Part shown: one piece after another, positions 27,888 to 37,464 of the stretch
Position numbering within the stretch: the stretch's first letter is position 1
How the letters are laid out: every line of letters starts with the position of its first letter
Source: Saccharopolyspora sp. SCSIO 74807
Lineage (GTDB): Bacteria > Actinomycetota > Actinomycetes > Mycobacteriales > Pseudonocardiaceae
Reading direction: 5' to 3'
Assembly: GCF_037023755.1 (NCBI RefSeq)
Contig: NZ_CP146100.1
Location: forward strand, 3,875,501-3,939,500
Length of the DNA stretch: 64,000 nucleotides
The notes under the pieces: generated by a model
The model's input: only the letters and a program-made list of their open reading frames with translations
The model's database searches: none
Told to the model about the DNA's origin: nothing
Program-made: the position numbers and the translations under genes

Positions 27888-29687
27888 ATGCAGCACGACC
27901 GTCCCGGCAGCCAGCCTGAAGAGGGCGGCGAGCAGCAGCCCGGTGACCAGACCGAGCTGCGAAGCCAGGTCCGTCTGCTCGAAGACGAAGTGGCATTGCT
28001 GCGCCGAAAGCTCAACGAATCCCCCCAACAGGCCCGGTTGCTGGAAAAGCGGCTGGCCGAGGCATCCGAGCGGGTGAGCCAGCTCACCGAACGGAACGCC
28101 AAACTCACCGAGACCCTGAAGGAAGCGCGCGGCCAGCTCACGGCCCTGCGCGAGGAGGTCGACCGGCTGGCGCAGCCACCGAGCGGCTACGGGACCTTCA
28201 TGACCCGCTTCGAAGACGGCACGGTCGACGTGTTCACCTCCGGTCGCAAGATGCGCGTGGCGGTGTCGCCGAACGTGGACGTCGAACAACTGAAACTGGG
28301 CCAATCGGTCCGGCTCAACGAGGCGCTGACCGTGGTGGAGGAAGGTGCCTTCGAGCAGATCGGTGAAGTGTGCACCTTCCGCGAGGTGCTGCCCTCCAGC
28401 GGCGGCGACGGCTCCGGCCTGCCGCGTGCGCTGGTGCAGGGCCACACCGACGAGGAACGCGTGGTGTGGCTGACCGAACCGCTGTTCGACCTGGGGCTGC
28501 GCTCCGGCGACTCGGTGCTGGTCGACAGCAAGGCGGGCTACGCCTACGACACCGTGCCGAAGGCGGAGGTCGAGGACCTCACGCTGGAGGAGGTGCCGGA
28601 CGTCGGCTACCTCGACATCGGCGGCCTCGGCAACCAGATCGAGCAGATCCGGGACGCCGTGGAGCTGCCGTTCCTGCACTCCGAGCTCTACGTGAAATAC
28701 CAGCTGCAGCCGCCGAAGGGCGTGCTGCTGTACGGCCCGCCCGGCTGCGGGAAGACGCTGATCGCCAAGGCGGTGGCGAATTCCCTGGCCAAGAAGGTCG
28801 CCGCGGCCCGCGGGGACGACGACGGCCAGGCGAAGTCGTACTTCCTGAACATCAAGGGTCCCGAGCTGCTGAACAAGTTCGTGGGCGAGACCGAGCGGCA
28901 CATCCGGCTGATCTTCCAGCGGGCCAGGGAGAAGGCTTCCGAGGGCACCCCGGTGATCGTGTTCTTCGACGAGATGGACTCGATCTTCCGCACCCGCGGC
29001 AGCGGCGTCTCCTCCGACGTGGAGACCACGATCGTGCCGCAGCTGCTGTCCGAGATCGACGGTGTCGAGGGCTTGGAGAACGTCATCGTCATCGGCGCCT
29101 CCAACCGCGAGGACATGATCGACCCGGCGATCCTGCGGCCGGGCAGGCTCGACGTGAAGATCAAGATCGAGCGGCCGGACGCCGAGTCGGCCAAGGACAT
29201 CTTCTCCAAGTACCTGACCAAGGAACTCCCGATCCACGAGGAGGACCTGCGCGAGTTCGGCGGCGATCAGGACACCTGCGTGGACGCGATGATCCAGACC
29301 ACCGTCGAGCGGATGTACGCCGAGACCGACGAGAACCGGTTCCTGGAGGTCACCTACGCCAACGGGGACAAGGAGGTCCTGTACTTCAAGGACTTCAACT
29401 CCGGGGCGATGATCCAGAACATCGTGGACCGGGCGAAGAAGTCCGCGATCAAGTCGGTGCTCGACACCGGGCAGCCGGGCCTGCGGGTCCAGCACCTGCA
29501 GGACGCGATCGTCGACGAGTTCGCCGAGAACGAGGACCTGCCCAACACCACCAACCCGGACGACTGGGCGCGGATCTCGGGCAAGAAGGGCGAGCGCATC
29601 GTCTACATCCGGACCCTGGTCAGCGGCAAGAACCAGGACTCCGGCAGGGCGATCGACACGGCCACCAACACCGGCCAATACCTGTAG
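27888..29687 (+). CDS. arc: Proteasome-activating AAA+ ATPase (ARC/Mpa)
   Basis: Mpa/ARC hexamers bind Pup through an N-terminal coiled coil, unfold the tagged protein and feed it into the 20S core. The 599-residue protein shows the coiled coil (about 20-95), double OB domains, Walker [21 protein letters not shown], Walker [13 protein letters not shown], arginine-finger region [18 protein letters not shown] and the C-terminal GQYL tail that docks into the alpha ring and opens the gate. The ATG at 27888 has gggaggagg directly upstream. It stands apart from dop-pup-prcBA by two unrelated genes. Confidence 0.97.
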   Translation: MQHDRPGSQPEEGGEQQPGDQTELRSQVRLLEDEVALLRRKLNESPQQARLLEKRLAEASERVSQLTERNAKLTETLKEARGQLTALREEVDRLAQPPSGYGTFMTRFEDGTVDVFTSGRKMRVAVSPNVDVEQLKLGQSVRLNEALTVVEEGAFEQIGEVCTFREVLPSSGGDGSGLPRALVQGHTDEERVVWLTEPLFDLGLRSGDSVLVDSKAGYAYDTVPKAEVEDLTLEEVPDVGYLDIGGLGNQIEQIRDAVELPFLHSELYVKYQLQPPKGVLLYGPPGCGKTLIAKAVANSLAKKVAAARGDDDGQAKSYFLNIKGPELLNKFVGETERHIRLIFQRAREKASEGTPVIVFFDEMDSIFRTRGSGVSSDVETTIVPQLLSEIDGVEGLENVIVIGASNREDMIDPAILRPGRLDVKIKIERPDAESAKDIFSKYLTKELPIHEEDLREFGGDQDTCVDAMIQTTVERMYAETDENRFLEVTYANGDKEVLYFKDFNSGAMIQNIVDRAKKSAIKSVLDTGQPGLRVQHLQDAIVDEFAENEDLPNTTNPDDWARISGKKGERIVYIRTLVSGKNQDSGRAIDTATNTGQYL

Positions 29688-29794
29688 GAACTGTTTCGGA
29701 CTTGTTCTGGCTGCTTTGGTGGTTACTGCTCAGCGGCTTCGCCGCTGACTAAAAGAAAGACAGCGGGTTCCGGCAAGGACGGAACCGAGTGGTT

Positions 29795-29831
29795 CCCGTG
29801 GCGGGCGCCGGACTCCGGTGCCCGCCACGGG
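29795..29831 (+). terminator. Strong hairpin downstream of arc
   Basis: A 12-base-pair stem (cccgtggcgggc and its complement) has an inner ccgg-act-ccgg hairpin. It lies about 110 bases after the arc stop and before the aldo/keto reductase promoter. A smaller perfect hairpin (tcagcggc-ttc-gccgctga) lies at 29730-29748. Confidence 0.65.
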
Positions 29832-29871
29832 TGTGTGCGGGGTCCGGGTGTCGATCCCGGCGGCGGGCGGT

Positions 29872-29877
29872 TAGGTT
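29872..29877 (+). promoter_or_regulatory. -10-like hexamer of the aldo/keto reductase gene
   Basis: TAGGTT ends 6 bases before the ATG at 29884; no ribosome site is visible. Confidence 0.5.
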
Positions 29878-29883
29878 CGCAGC

Positions 29884-30822
29884 ATGATCTCCACGCGCCG
29901 GATCGGTCTGGGCTTGGCCGCGCTGGGCCGCCCCGCCTACATCAACGTCGGCCGCACCGACGCGCTGCCCGAGCACCGCACCGCCGCAGCGATGCGCGAG
30001 CACACCGCGGTCGTCCTGGACGCGGCTTACGCGGCCGGGGTGCGCTGGGTGGACGCGGCTCGTTCCTACGGCAGCGCCGAGGAGTTCCTGGCGGCTTGGC
30101 TGGGTGAACGCGGCCACGAGGACGTCACCGTCTCCAGCAAGTGGGGCTACGCCTACGTCGCGGAGTGGCGCATCGAGACCGAGGTGCACGAGGTCAAGGA
30201 GCACTCGGTGGAGCGCCTGCGGGAGCAGTGGGCGCAGACCCGCGAGCTGCTCGCCGACCGCGTCGACCTCTACCAGGTGCATTCGCTGACCACGGACAGC
30301 CCGCTGTTCGAGGACGCCGCGTTGCAGCAGGAGCTGGCGAAGCTGCGCGATTCCGGCGTGCGACTGGGCATCTCCACCAGCGGTGCGGCGCAGGCCGAGA
30401 CGATCGAACGCGCGTGGGAGCTCGAAGCGGGCGGGCGGCAGCTGTTCGGCGCGGTGCAGTCGACGTGGAACTCGCTGGAACCTTCGGCGGGACGGGCGCT
30501 GCGCGCGGCGCACGACGGCGGCTGGCAGGTGCTGGTGAAGGAGTCGCTGGCCAACGGGCGGCTCGCGGTGAATCCGCCGGAGCAGGTCGCGCGCATCGCC
30601 GAACGGCGCGGCGTGGGGCCGGACGCGGTCGCGCTGGCGCACGTGCTGGCGCAGCCGTGGGCGGACGTCGTGCTCGTCGGCCCGGCGGGGCCGGAGCAGC
30701 TGCGGTCGAACCTGGCGGCGTGCTCGGTGGAGCTCACCGACGACGAGCTGCGGGAACTGGCTTCGGTGGCGCGGGACGCGCCGACCTACTGGGGTGAGCG
30801 TTCGGCGCTGCCGTGGCACTAG
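29884..30822 (+). CDS. Aldo/keto reductase
   Basis: The 312-residue TIM-barrel oxidoreductase keeps the catalytic set: Asp and Tyr in WVDAARSYGSAEEFL, Lys in VTVSSKWGYAYV and His in DLYQVHSLT. NADPH-contact residues are expected in the C-terminal VLVGPAGPEQLRSNL region. The substrate is unknown. It is a monocistronic insertion between arc and dop relative to the mycobacterial order. The start codon is set by the -10 spacing rather than by a ribosome site. Confidence 0.9.
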   Translation: MISTRRIGLGLAALGRPAYINVGRTDALPEHRTAAAMREHTAVVLDAAYAAGVRWVDAARSYGSAEEFLAAWLGERGHEDVTVSSKWGYAYVAEWRIETEVHEVKEHSVERLREQWAQTRELLADRVDLYQVHSLTTDSPLFEDAALQQELAKLRDSGVRLGISTSGAAQAETIERAWELEAGGRQLFGAVQSTWNSLEPSAGRALRAAHDGGWQVLVKESLANGRLAVNPPEQVARIAERRGVGPDAVALAHVLAQPWADVVLVGPAGPEQLRSNLAACSVELTDDELRELASVARDAPTYWGERSALPWH

Positions 30823-30966
30823 GGAGCCTTCAGCGGGTCGCGCGGCGCGAGCGGCCGCGACCAGCTGGGCAGGCCGGACCTCGTCGCCGTCCAGCGGCAG
30901 CGGGTTTCCGCACGCCGAGCGTGCCGTTCGGTCCCGGCCGCGACGGCGTGCCCATGTGACGCGCTG

Positions 30967-31488
30967 CTAGTCGTGGTCCTGCCGCCAGCTCAGCCATTCC
31001 TCGACGAACTGGCGCCCGTCCGGCACGAACGGCCACGCCGGGTCGGCGAGCCGGGCGCGCAGTTCCGCGATGCGCATCCACCAGCCGTCGGCGACCTCTT
31101 CGGGCTGGTGCACGATCGGCCCGCTCCACCGCGCTTCGTACAGGAACGCGTGATACCGGACCGTGCCCTGGTCGAACACCGACCGGAACAGGAACCGCAC
31201 CGGCGCGTCCCGGATGCCGAGTTCCTCGGCGAGCTCCCGCTGGGCGGTGCTGTCCGGCTCTTCGCCGGCCGCCACGACGCCCCCGGCGCAGCAGTCGTGC
31301 ATCCCGGGGTGCACGTCCTTGTCGTCGGTGCGCCGGTGCACGTACACCGATTCCCGGTCGGGTGAGAGCACCAGGACCGACGAGGCCGCGTGCCAAAGCC
31401 CGTCGCGGCGCATCAGCCAGCGCGGCGCCGCACCCGCGACCCGGCCGCTGCGCTCGTAGATCGCCACCTGCTCGTCCTGCGCTCCCAC
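30967..31488 (-). CDS. Nudix hydrolase
   Basis: The 173-residue protein has an intact Nudix box, GGVVAAGEEPDSTAQRELAE followed by ELGI, matching G-x5-E-x7-REUxEExGU. Preceding WLMRRDGLWHAASSVLVLSP and VYVHRRTDDKDVHPGMHD resemble the isopentenyl-diphosphate isomerase/YfcD-like branch, so a diphosphate-linked metabolite is the likely substrate class. The GTG at 31488 with gagga about 9 bases upstream was preferred over in-frame extensions. It is divergent from dop. Confidence 0.9.
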   Translation of the reverse strand: MGAQDEQVAIYERSGRVAGAAPRWLMRRDGLWHAASSVLVLSPDRESVYVHRRTDDKDVHPGMHDCCAGGVVAAGEEPDSTAQRELAEELGIRDAPVRFLFRSVFDQGTVRYHAFLYEARWSGPIVHQPEEVADGWWMRIAELRARLADPAWPFVPDGRQFVEEWLSWRQDHD

Positions 31489-31620
31489 GCCGCCATCCTC
31501 GCAGAACCGCATCCGTGCCAGAGCTGCACGTGAATCCCACGAGACACCGGCGTGCCACCCACCGCGGTAACGGGGCCGAACGCACATCGCCGGAAACTCT
31601 GCTCAGCGCCGTTGAACCCG

Positions 31621-31626
31621 TAGGCT
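31621..31626 (+). promoter_or_regulatory. -10-like hexamer of dop
   Basis: TAGGCT ends 7 bases before the ATG at 31634, predicting a leaderless dop mRNA. Confidence 0.5.
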
Positions 31627-31633
31627 TCCAGGT

Positions 31634-33130
31634 ATGCGGCGGATCATGGGAACAGAGGTGGAGTACGGCATCGTCGTGCCGGGCGACGCGACGGCCAACC
31701 CGGTGCTGACCTCCACCCACATCGTGCTCGCCTACGCGGCCGCGGCGGACATCCCGCGCGCCCGCCGGGCGCGGTGGGATTACGAAGTGGAGTCGCCCCT
31801 GCGGGACGCCCGCGGTTTCGACCTCGGTGCGCAGGCGTCGCAGAACAACGGTTCGGACAGCGACGACCTCGGCGCGGCCAACGTCATCCTCACCAACGGC
31901 GCCCGGCTCTACGTCGACCACGCGCACCCCGAGTACTCCGCCCCCGAGGTCACCAACCCGCGGGACGTGGTGGTCTGGGACAAGGCCGGTGAGCGGGTCA
32001 TGGAGGAGGCCGCGATCAAGGCGGCCAGCGTGCCCGGCACCGCGCAGATGCAGCTGTACAAGAACAACGTGGACGGCAAGGGCGCCAGCTACGGCACCCA
32101 CGAGAACTACCTGATGGCCCGGAGCACCCCGTTCACCGCGGTCATCGCCGGGCTGACGCCGTTCTTCGCGTCGCGCCAGGTGATGTGCGGCTCCGGCAGG
32201 GTCGGGCTCGGTCAGGCGGGGGAGAAACCCGGCTACCAGCTGTCCCAGCGCTCCGACTACATCGAGGTCGAGGTCGGGCTGGAGACCACGCTCAAGCGCG
32301 GCATCATCAACACCCGCGACGAGCCGCACGCCGACGCCGACAAGTACCGCAGGCTGCACGTCATCATCGGCGACGCCAACCTCGCCGAGACCTCCACCTA
32401 CCTGAAGGTCGGCAGCACCGCGCTGGTGCTGGACATGATCGAGTCCGGGGTGCGCTTCGACGACCTGAAGCTGGCCGATCCGGTGCAGGCGGTGCACGCG
32501 ATCAGCCACGACCCCTCGTTGCGCCAAGTGGTCGAGCTCGCCGACGGGCGCCGGTTCACCGGCCTGGACCTGCAGCGCGCCTACCACGAGCGGGCCGCGC
32601 AGCACCTGGAGGCCAACCCCGACCAGGTCGGCCGCGAAGTGCTCGAAACCTGGGGAGAGGTGCTGGACCTGCTCGGCGGCGACCCGATGGACTGCGCCGA
32701 TCGGCTGGACTGGCCCGCCAAGCTGCGCCTGCTGGAGAACTACCGCGAACGCGGCAACCTCGGCTGGGCGTCCCCGAAGCTGCACATGATCGACCTGCAG
32801 TACTCCGACGTGCGGCTGGGCAAGGGCCTGTTCAACCGGCTGGTCGCGCGCGGTTCGATGCGCCGGATCGTCACCGAGGACGAGGTCCGCGCGGCGGTCA
32901 CCGAGCCGCCGGAGGACACCCGCGCCTACTTCCGGGGCCGCTGCCTGGAGCGCTACCCGGCGGCGGTCGCGGCGGCGTCCTGGGACTCGGTCATCTTCGA
33001 CCTGGGCCGGGACTCGCTGGTGCGCATCCCGACGCTGGAGCCGCTGCGCGGCACCCGCTCGCACGTGGGCGAGCTGCTGGAGGCCGCCTCCAGCGCCGAG
33101 GAGCTCGTCGACTCGCTCACCCGCGGCTGA
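31634..33130 (+). CDS. dop: Depupylase/Pup deamidase
   Basis: Dop removes Pup from substrates and, where Pup ends in Gln, deamidates it. The 498-residue protein has the glutamine-synthetase-like fold shared with Paf[14 protein letters not shown] (metal Glu), [14 protein letters not shown] (catalytic Asp) and [19 protein letters not shown]. It carries the Dop-specific loop near residues 40-80 ([15 protein letters not shown]), which distinguishes it from PafA. Because the Pup encoded here already ends in Glu, only the depupylase role looks necessary. The start at 31634 fits the -10 spacing; an ATG 12 bases downstream is the alternative. Confidence 0.96.
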   Translation: MRRIMGTEVEYGIVVPGDATANPVLTSTHIVLAYAAAADIPRARRARWDYEVESPLRDARGFDLGAQASQNNGSDSDDLGAANVILTNGARLYVDHAHPEYSAPEVTNPRDVVVWDKAGERVMEEAAIKAASVPGTAQMQLYKNNVDGKGASYGTHENYLMARSTPFTAVIAGLTPFFASRQVMCGSGRVGLGQAGEKPGYQLSQRSDYIEVEVGLETTLKRGIINTRDEPHADADKYRRLHVIIGDANLAETSTYLKVGSTALVLDMIESGVRFDDLKLADPVQAVHAISHDPSLRQVVELADGRRFTGLDLQRAYHERAAQHLEANPDQVGREVLETWGEVLDLLGGDPMDCADRLDWPAKLRLLENYRERGNLGWASPKLHMIDLQYSDVRLGKGLFNRLVARGSMRRIVTEDEVRAAVTEPPEDTRAYFRGRCLERYPAAVAAASWDSVIFDLGRDSLVRIPTLEPLRGTRSHVGELLEAASSAEELVDSLTRG

Positions 33131-33395
33131 ACGGCCCGGCACCGGACAGCCCAGCACCGAACGGCTCGGCACCGACGACTCCGGATCGGTTCCGCGCTCC
33201 GGGAAAAGATCCGACGCCGCCCCTTCGGATGTGGGCGAACAGGGGTTCTGCTGGGTACTGTTCAGTCAGGATGTCCTTGTCCGGCGACCACGTCCGAGGC
33301 TGATCGGGTTAACCGGGGCGAATCGGGCACCGGCACCGGTGGCGGTACCGGCATCCGGAGGGACGGACATCCAAGGACGATCACCGGGAGGCGAG

Positions 33396-33587
33396 ATGTC
33401 CCAGGAAAAGGTCCAGCGGCCCGACGGCGGGGACGACGACGAGGAATCGGGTCCGGAAGCCGCCGGTCAGGAACGTCGCGAGAAGCTCGGCGAAGACGTC
33501 GACGCCATCCTGGACGAGATCGACGACGTCCTGGAGGAGAACGCCGAGGACTTCGTGCGGGCGTACGTGCAGAAGGGCGGCGAGTAA
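33396..33587 (+). CDS. pup: Prokaryotic ubiquitin-like protein Pup, C-terminus GGE
   Basis: The 63-residue, highly charged, disordered protein has central helix EDVDAILDEIDDVLEENAED, which binds the ARC coiled coil. It ends VQKGGE, so the terminal Glu is encoded directly and can be ligated by PafA without deamidation (mycobacterial Pup ends GGQ). The ATG has gggagg 7 bases upstream. The 265-base gap after dop holds a TACTGT hexamer at 33256-33261 that could be its own promoter. Two hairpins separate it from prcB. Confidence 0.97.
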   Translation: MSQEKVQRPDGGDDDEESGPEAAGQERREKLGEDVDAILDEIDDVLEENAEDFVRAYVQKGGE

Positions 33588-33601
33588 CCGCCCGGGGCGG
33601 C

Positions 33602-33633
33602 ACCGCCGGGCCGGTATGACACGGTCCGGCGGT
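33602..33633 (+). terminator. Hairpin after pup
   Basis: Stem accgccgg/ccggcggt of 8 base pairs begins 15 bases after the pup stop and is followed by ctt. It could end or reduce transcription into prcBA. Confidence 0.55.
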
Positions 33634-33662
33634 CTTCGCTCGAGGACCCGATCATGATTAGA

Positions 33663-33696
33663 GTGCGGGGAGGCCCGGGCCCGGGCCTCCCCGCAC
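33663..33696. repeat. 34-base perfect loopless palindrome between pup and prcB
   Basis: The arm gtgcggggaggcccggg is followed directly by its exact reverse complement, with no spacer. It lies 54 bases upstream of the prcB ATG. It could act as a terminator/attenuator setting the Pup to core-protease ratio, or as a protein site. Confidence 0.75.
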
Positions 33697-33749
33697 GGTC
33701 CCCGCAGCGGCCTCGTGCCGCCGGGACGGCCCGTCACTTCGAGGAGACG

Positions 33750-34610
33750 ATGTCGCCGATGGAATCCAGCTCGGCCCGGAACTCCCCGGGTTCGGCACTG
33801 CCCGCCGCCTACCTCACGTCCGGGTCCTCGTCGTTCACCGACTTCCTCCAGGCCACCGCACCGGAGATGCTCCCGGGCAACCGGGCGGCGGCCGCGCCGG
33901 AGGGAACCACCGAGGCTCCGCACGGCACGACGATCGTCGCGCTGACCTTCCGCGGCGGTGTGCTGCTGGCCGGTGACCGGCGCGCCACGATGGGCAACGT
34001 CATCGCGCAGCGCGACGTGGACAAGCTCTACGTCACCGACGCCTACTCGGCCGCGGGCATCGCGGGAACCGCGGGCATCGGGCTGGAGATGGGCCGGCTG
34101 TTCGCGGTCGAACTGGAACATTACGAGAAGCTGGAAGGCGTTCCGCTCTCGCTGGACGGCAAGGCGAGCAAGCTCGCCGCGATGCTGCGCGGGAACCTGC
34201 AGGGCGCGATGGCCGGACTGGCGGTGGTTCCGATCCTCGTCGGCTTCGACACCGCCGCGGAGGACCCGGATCGGGCCGGGCGGATCATCTCCTACGACAT
34301 CACCGGCGGCCGCTATCCGGAGGTCGGCTACCACGCCATCGGCTCCGGTTCGCTGTTCGCGAAATCGGCGCTGAAGAAGCGCCACGATCCGGATGCGGAC
34401 GTGGACTCGGCGGTGCGCAACGCGGTCGAATCGCTCTACGACGCCGCCGACGACGACACCGCCACCGGCGGCCCCGACCTCTCCCGGCAGATCTATCCGA
34501 CGGTCGTGACGATCACCGGTGCCGAGGGCGCGGTCCGGCTCTCCGACGAGCGGGCCGCGGCGGTCGCCGAGCAGGTCGTCCAGGGCCGTCAGGAGAACCC
34601 CGGCGGCTGA
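33750..34610 (+). CDS. prcB: 20S proteasome beta subunit
   Basis: The 286-residue precursor has a 59-residue propeptide followed by the mature N-terminus [23 protein letters not shown]. Thr60 becomes the catalytic Thr1 after self-cleavage at HG/TT, and the Asp17/Lys33-type residues are present. Fourteen copies form the two inner beta rings. The ATG at 33750 has gaggag 4 bases upstream. prcA follows after 71 bases. The upstream palindrome may tune its expression relative to pup. Confidence 0.96.
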   Translation: MSPMESSSARNSPGSALPAAYLTSGSSSFTDFLQATAPEMLPGNRAAAAPEGTTEAPHGTTIVALTFRGGVLLAGDRRATMGNVIAQRDVDKLYVTDAYSAAGIAGTAGIGLEMGRLFAVELEHYEKLEGVPLSLDGKASKLAAMLRGNLQGAMAGLAVVPILVGFDTAAEDPDRAGRIISYDITGGRYPEVGYHAIGSGSLFAKSALKKRHDPDADVDSAVRNAVESLYDAADDDTATGGPDLSRQIYPTVVTITGAEGAVRLSDERAAAVAEQVVQGRQENPGG

Positions 34611-34681
34611 GGTCGCCTCCGCACGTTGTCGTACCCCCGCGGCGCCGGCGCGCCGAACGATTCGATCCAGGAGTGCCTGCT

Positions 34682-35446
34682 GTGACGATGCCGTTCTACA
34701 CCTCTCCCGAACAGTTGATGCGGGAGCGCTCCGAGCTGGCCCGCAAGGGCATCGCGCGGGGGCGCAGCGTGGTGGTGCTCAAATTCGCCGGGGGTGTGCT
34801 GTTCGTCGCGGAGAACCCGTCCACGACGCTGCACAAGGTCTCCGAGATCTACGACCGGATCGGGTTCGCCGCGGTGGGCCGGTACAGCGAGTTCGAGAGC
34901 CTGCGGGTCGCCGGCGTGCGCATCGCCGACGTGCGCGGCTACTCCTACGACCGCCGGGACGTGACCGGCCGCGCGCTGGCCAACACCTACGCCCAGCACC
35001 TCGGTGCGATCTTCACCGAGCAGATCAAGCCGTTCGAGGTGGAGATCTGCGTGGCCGAGGTCGGCGCCACCGCCGAGACCGACCAGCTCTACCGCCTCAC
35101 CTACGACGGGTCGATCGTCGACGAGCCGCAGTACGTCGTGATGGGCGGGCAGGCCGACGCGATCACTTCGACGTTGAAGGATTCCTTCTCCGACGGGCTC
35201 GAGCTCGGCCCGGCCGTCGAGGTGGCGGTGAAGGCGCTGGGGTCCGGTGGGGAGAACTCGCGGGAGCTGGGCAGCAAGCAGCTCGAAGTGGCGTTGCTGG
35301 AGCGGGAGCGGCCGCACCGGACGTTCCGCCGCATCTCCGGTGCGGCGCTGGAAGCGCTGCTGCCGAAGGAGTCCGGTAAGGACTCCGAGGGCTCGGACGA
35401 CGACAAGAACGGTTCCGAGGACAAGGGGTCGGGCAGCGGCAAGTAG
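34682..35446 (+). CDS. prcA: 20S proteasome alpha subunit
   Basis: The 254-residue protein begins [23 protein letters not shown], the N-terminal helix typical of actinobacterial alpha subunits that gates the pore and receives the ARC GQYL tail. It lacks a catalytic Thr, as expected. The last 35 residues are Ser/Asp/Lys/Gly-rich and disordered. The GTG at 34682 has AGGAG 8 bases upstream and gives the conserved N-terminus; GTG at 34673 and ATG at 34688 are alternatives. Confidence 0.95.
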   Translation: MTMPFYTSPEQLMRERSELARKGIARGRSVVVLKFAGGVLFVAENPSTTLHKVSEIYDRIGFAAVGRYSEFESLRVAGVRIADVRGYSYDRRDVTGRALANTYAQHLGAIFTEQIKPFEVEICVAEVGATAETDQLYRLTYDGSIVDEPQYVVMGGQADAITSTLKDSFSDGLELGPAVEVAVKALGSGGENSRELGSKQLEVALLERERPHRTFRRISGAALEALLPKESGKDSEGSDDDKNGSEDKGSGSGK

Positions 35447-35522
35447 CCGCATTGACTTCCACCGCGGTCGAACTCGCATCGTGGTCGGTGCCCTGAAAGC
35501 CCGCCGAGGAGGGAAACCGACC

Positions 35523-35915
35523 ATGGTCGAGCTCAACCACACCATCGTCGCCGCGCGCGACCAGGACGCGACCGCGCGGTTCTTCACCGAAGTGCTCGGG
35601 CTCGCCGAGCCGCAGCGCTTCGGCCCGTTCCTCATGGTGCAGCCGGAGAACTCGGTCACCTTGGACGTCGCCGCGGCCGACGGTGCGATCACCTCGCAGC
35701 ACTACGCGTTCCTCGTCCGCGACGACGAGTTCGACGAGATCTTCGGCCGGGTCACCGAGCGCGGCCTGAAGTACTGGGCCGATCCGCACCACACCGAGCC
35801 GGACACCATCAACACCCGCGACGGCGGGCGCGGCTTCTACTTCGACGACCCGAACGGGCACATCCTCGAAGTCCTCACCCGGGAGTACGGCAGCGGTGCC
35901 GAGCAGCGCGGGTGA
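35523..35915 (+). CDS. Single-domain VOC (glyoxalase-like) protein
   Basis: The 130-residue protein starts MVELNHTIVAARDQDATARF and has LGLAEPQRFGPF, QHYAFLVRDDEFDEIF and FYFDDPNGHILEVLTREYG, giving His/His/Glu-type metal ligands of the VOC fold. Related short proteins are annotated as glyoxalase or bleomycin-resistance-like without proven substrate. gaggaggga lies about 8 bases upstream of the ATG. It may ride with prcBA (77-base gap) and is convergent with the PAP2 fusion gene. Confidence 0.88.
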   Translation: MVELNHTIVAARDQDATARFFTEVLGLAEPQRFGPFLMVQPENSVTLDVAAADGAITSQHYAFLVRDDEFDEIFGRVTERGLKYWADPHHTEPDTINTRDGGRGFYFDDPNGHILEVLTREYGSGAEQRG

Positions 35916-35918
35916 GGC

Positions 35919-37397
35919 TCACAACGGCCGGTAGACGGTGAGCACGTCGGGGTGCGCGGTGAACGCGAAGTGGCTGCCGCGCTGCCCGATCTCTCCGTCG
36001 GTGGCCACCGCCACCGGTGCGCCGAGCACCCGGACGTCCAGGAAGCGGTGCTCGCGCTCGACGTAGGTCCGGCTGCGGTGCAGTGCTCCGGTCAACGCCG
36101 CGAGCACGAACCGCAGCCGCGACAGGTGCGCGTCCGCGCGCACGTAGCGGACGTCCAGCCGCCCGTTGTCCAGCCGCGGGCGCCAGGTCGGCGCGAAACC
36201 GCGGGGCTCGTAGGCGCCGTTGCCGACGAACAGCACCCACACGCGGCGCCGGACCCCGTTCAGCTCGACTTCCAGCGGCGTGGATTCGTGCAGCACGCGC
36301 ACCAGGGCCGCCGCGGCCGCGGGCCACTTTCCCCAGCGCGGCGACCACTTCTCCCGGAACCGCACCATGTCCGGGTAGCCGCCGAGGCTGGCGGTGTTGA
36401 GGAACCACCTGGTGGGACGGTCGTCCACGGCCATCCCGCCCAGGTCGAGGCGGGCGGCGCTGCCGCGTTCGACGGCCGCGGCCATCGCGCCGGGATCGGC
36501 GACCCCGGTGTCCCGCGCGAAGTGGTTCAGCGTGCCTGCCGAGAGCACCGCCAGCGGGAGGTTCCGGCGGGTGGCGACGGCGGCGACCGCGGAGACGGTG
36601 CCGTCGCCGCCCGCCACCCCGAGCGCGCGCACGGAGCCGCCTTCCCGCTCCAGCGTGGCCTCCAGGCCGGCGGCGAGGTCGGCGTCCGGCTCCGGGCGTA
36701 CCACTTTGGCGGCCGGCCAGTGCGTGCCGACCCAGTGCTCGGCGTCGAAGAAGCCGTCACCGGATTCCGGGTTGATCAGGATCAGGACGCCTTCGCCGCG
36801 GTGCAGGCGGGGCGCTTCGGCCGGACGGCGCACCGCTGCGGTGGTGTCCGGGCGCAGCGGCCACCAGTGCCGCGTCGCCCAAGCGGTCGCGGTCCCGATC
36901 GCGCTGCCGCAGAGCACGTCCGTCGGCCAGTGGACGCCGGTGTGCACTCTGGAGTAGGCGACCCCTGTGGCGATCGGAGCAACGGCGAGCCCCAGCGCGG
37001 GCGACTCCATGGCCACCGCTGTGGCGAACGCCGCAGCCGACGCGGCGTGCCCGGACGGGAACGACGAGGAACGTGGCGGGTCGCTGAACCTGCGGTGCCG
37101 CGGAACCAGGCGCGCCGCAGGGCGCCGCCGCGGGAACAACGGTTTGCCCAGCAGGTTCGTGGTCGCGCTGGAGGCGGCGATGGCGACCACGCCGCGCAGC
37201 GCACCGCGCCGCGCGGGCCCGTTGCGCAGGCTCAGCGCAGCTGCGGCGGACAGCCACAGCACGCTGTGGTTCGCGGCCGTGCTCAGGGCTTTCAGGCCGG
37301 GGTCGGCGATGTTGCGGGGCAGCGCCGCGCTGCGCCCGACCAGCTGCCGGTCCGCGGCGTCGGCCCGCTGGACGATCTTGCGAAACCACTCGTGCAC
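35919..37397 (-). CDS. PAP2 phosphatase-diacylglycerol kinase fusion protein
   Basis: The 492-residue protein joins two lipid enzymes. Residues about 1-190 are a PAP2/undecaprenyl-phosphatase-like membrane domain with [28 protein letters not shown] and [14 protein letters not shown] (the three acid-phosphatase motifs). Residues about 200-490 are a diacylglycerol-kinase catalytic domain with [28 protein letters not shown] and [13 protein letters not shown]. The kinase could make phosphatidate and the phosphatase remove phosphate from a lipid, so one protein may cycle both ways. I chose the GTG at 37397, 7 bases after TAGCGT; a GTG at 37415 is the alternative. Confidence 0.88.
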   Translation of the reverse strand: MHEWFRKIVQRADAADRQLVGRSAALPRNIADPGLKALSTAANHSVLWLSAAAALSLRNGPARRGALRGVVAIAASSATTNLLGKPLFPRRRPAARLVPRHRRFSDPPRSSSFPSGHAASAAAFATAVAMESPALGLAVAPIATGVAYSRVHTGVHWPTDVLCGSAIGTATAWATRHWWPLRPDTTAAVRRPAEAPRLHRGEGVLILINPESGDGFFDAEHWVGTHWPAAKVVRPEPDADLAAGLEATLEREGGSVRALGVAGGDGTVSAVAAVATRRNLPLAVLSAGTLNHFARDTGVADPGAMAAAVERGSAARLDLGGMAVDDRPTRWFLNTASLGGYPDMVRFREKWSPRWGKWPAAAAALVRVLHESTPLEVELNGVRRRVWVLFVGNGAYEPRGFAPTWRPRLDNGRLDVRYVRADAHLSRLRFVLAALTGALHRSRTYVEREHRFLDVRVLGAPVAVATDGEIGQRGSHFAFTAHPDVLTVYRPL

Positions 37398-37404
37398 GCC
37401 CCGG

Positions 37405-37410
37405 ACGCTA
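37405..37410 (-). promoter_or_regulatory. -10-like hexamer of the PAP2-DAGK gene
   Basis: TAGCGT on the minus strand ends 7 bases before the GTG at 37397. Confidence 0.35.
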
Positions 37411-37452
37411 CCCACGCCCGAACGGCGGACCGCCGATGGCCGCCGTTGCGCC

Positions 37453-37458
37453 TACTGT
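37453..37458 (+). promoter_or_regulatory. -10-like hexamer of pafA
   Basis: TACTGT ends 6 bases before the pafA ATG at 37465. The intervening GGAGA is too close to the ATG to act as a usual ribosome site. Confidence 0.5.
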
Positions 37459-37464
37459 GGAGAC

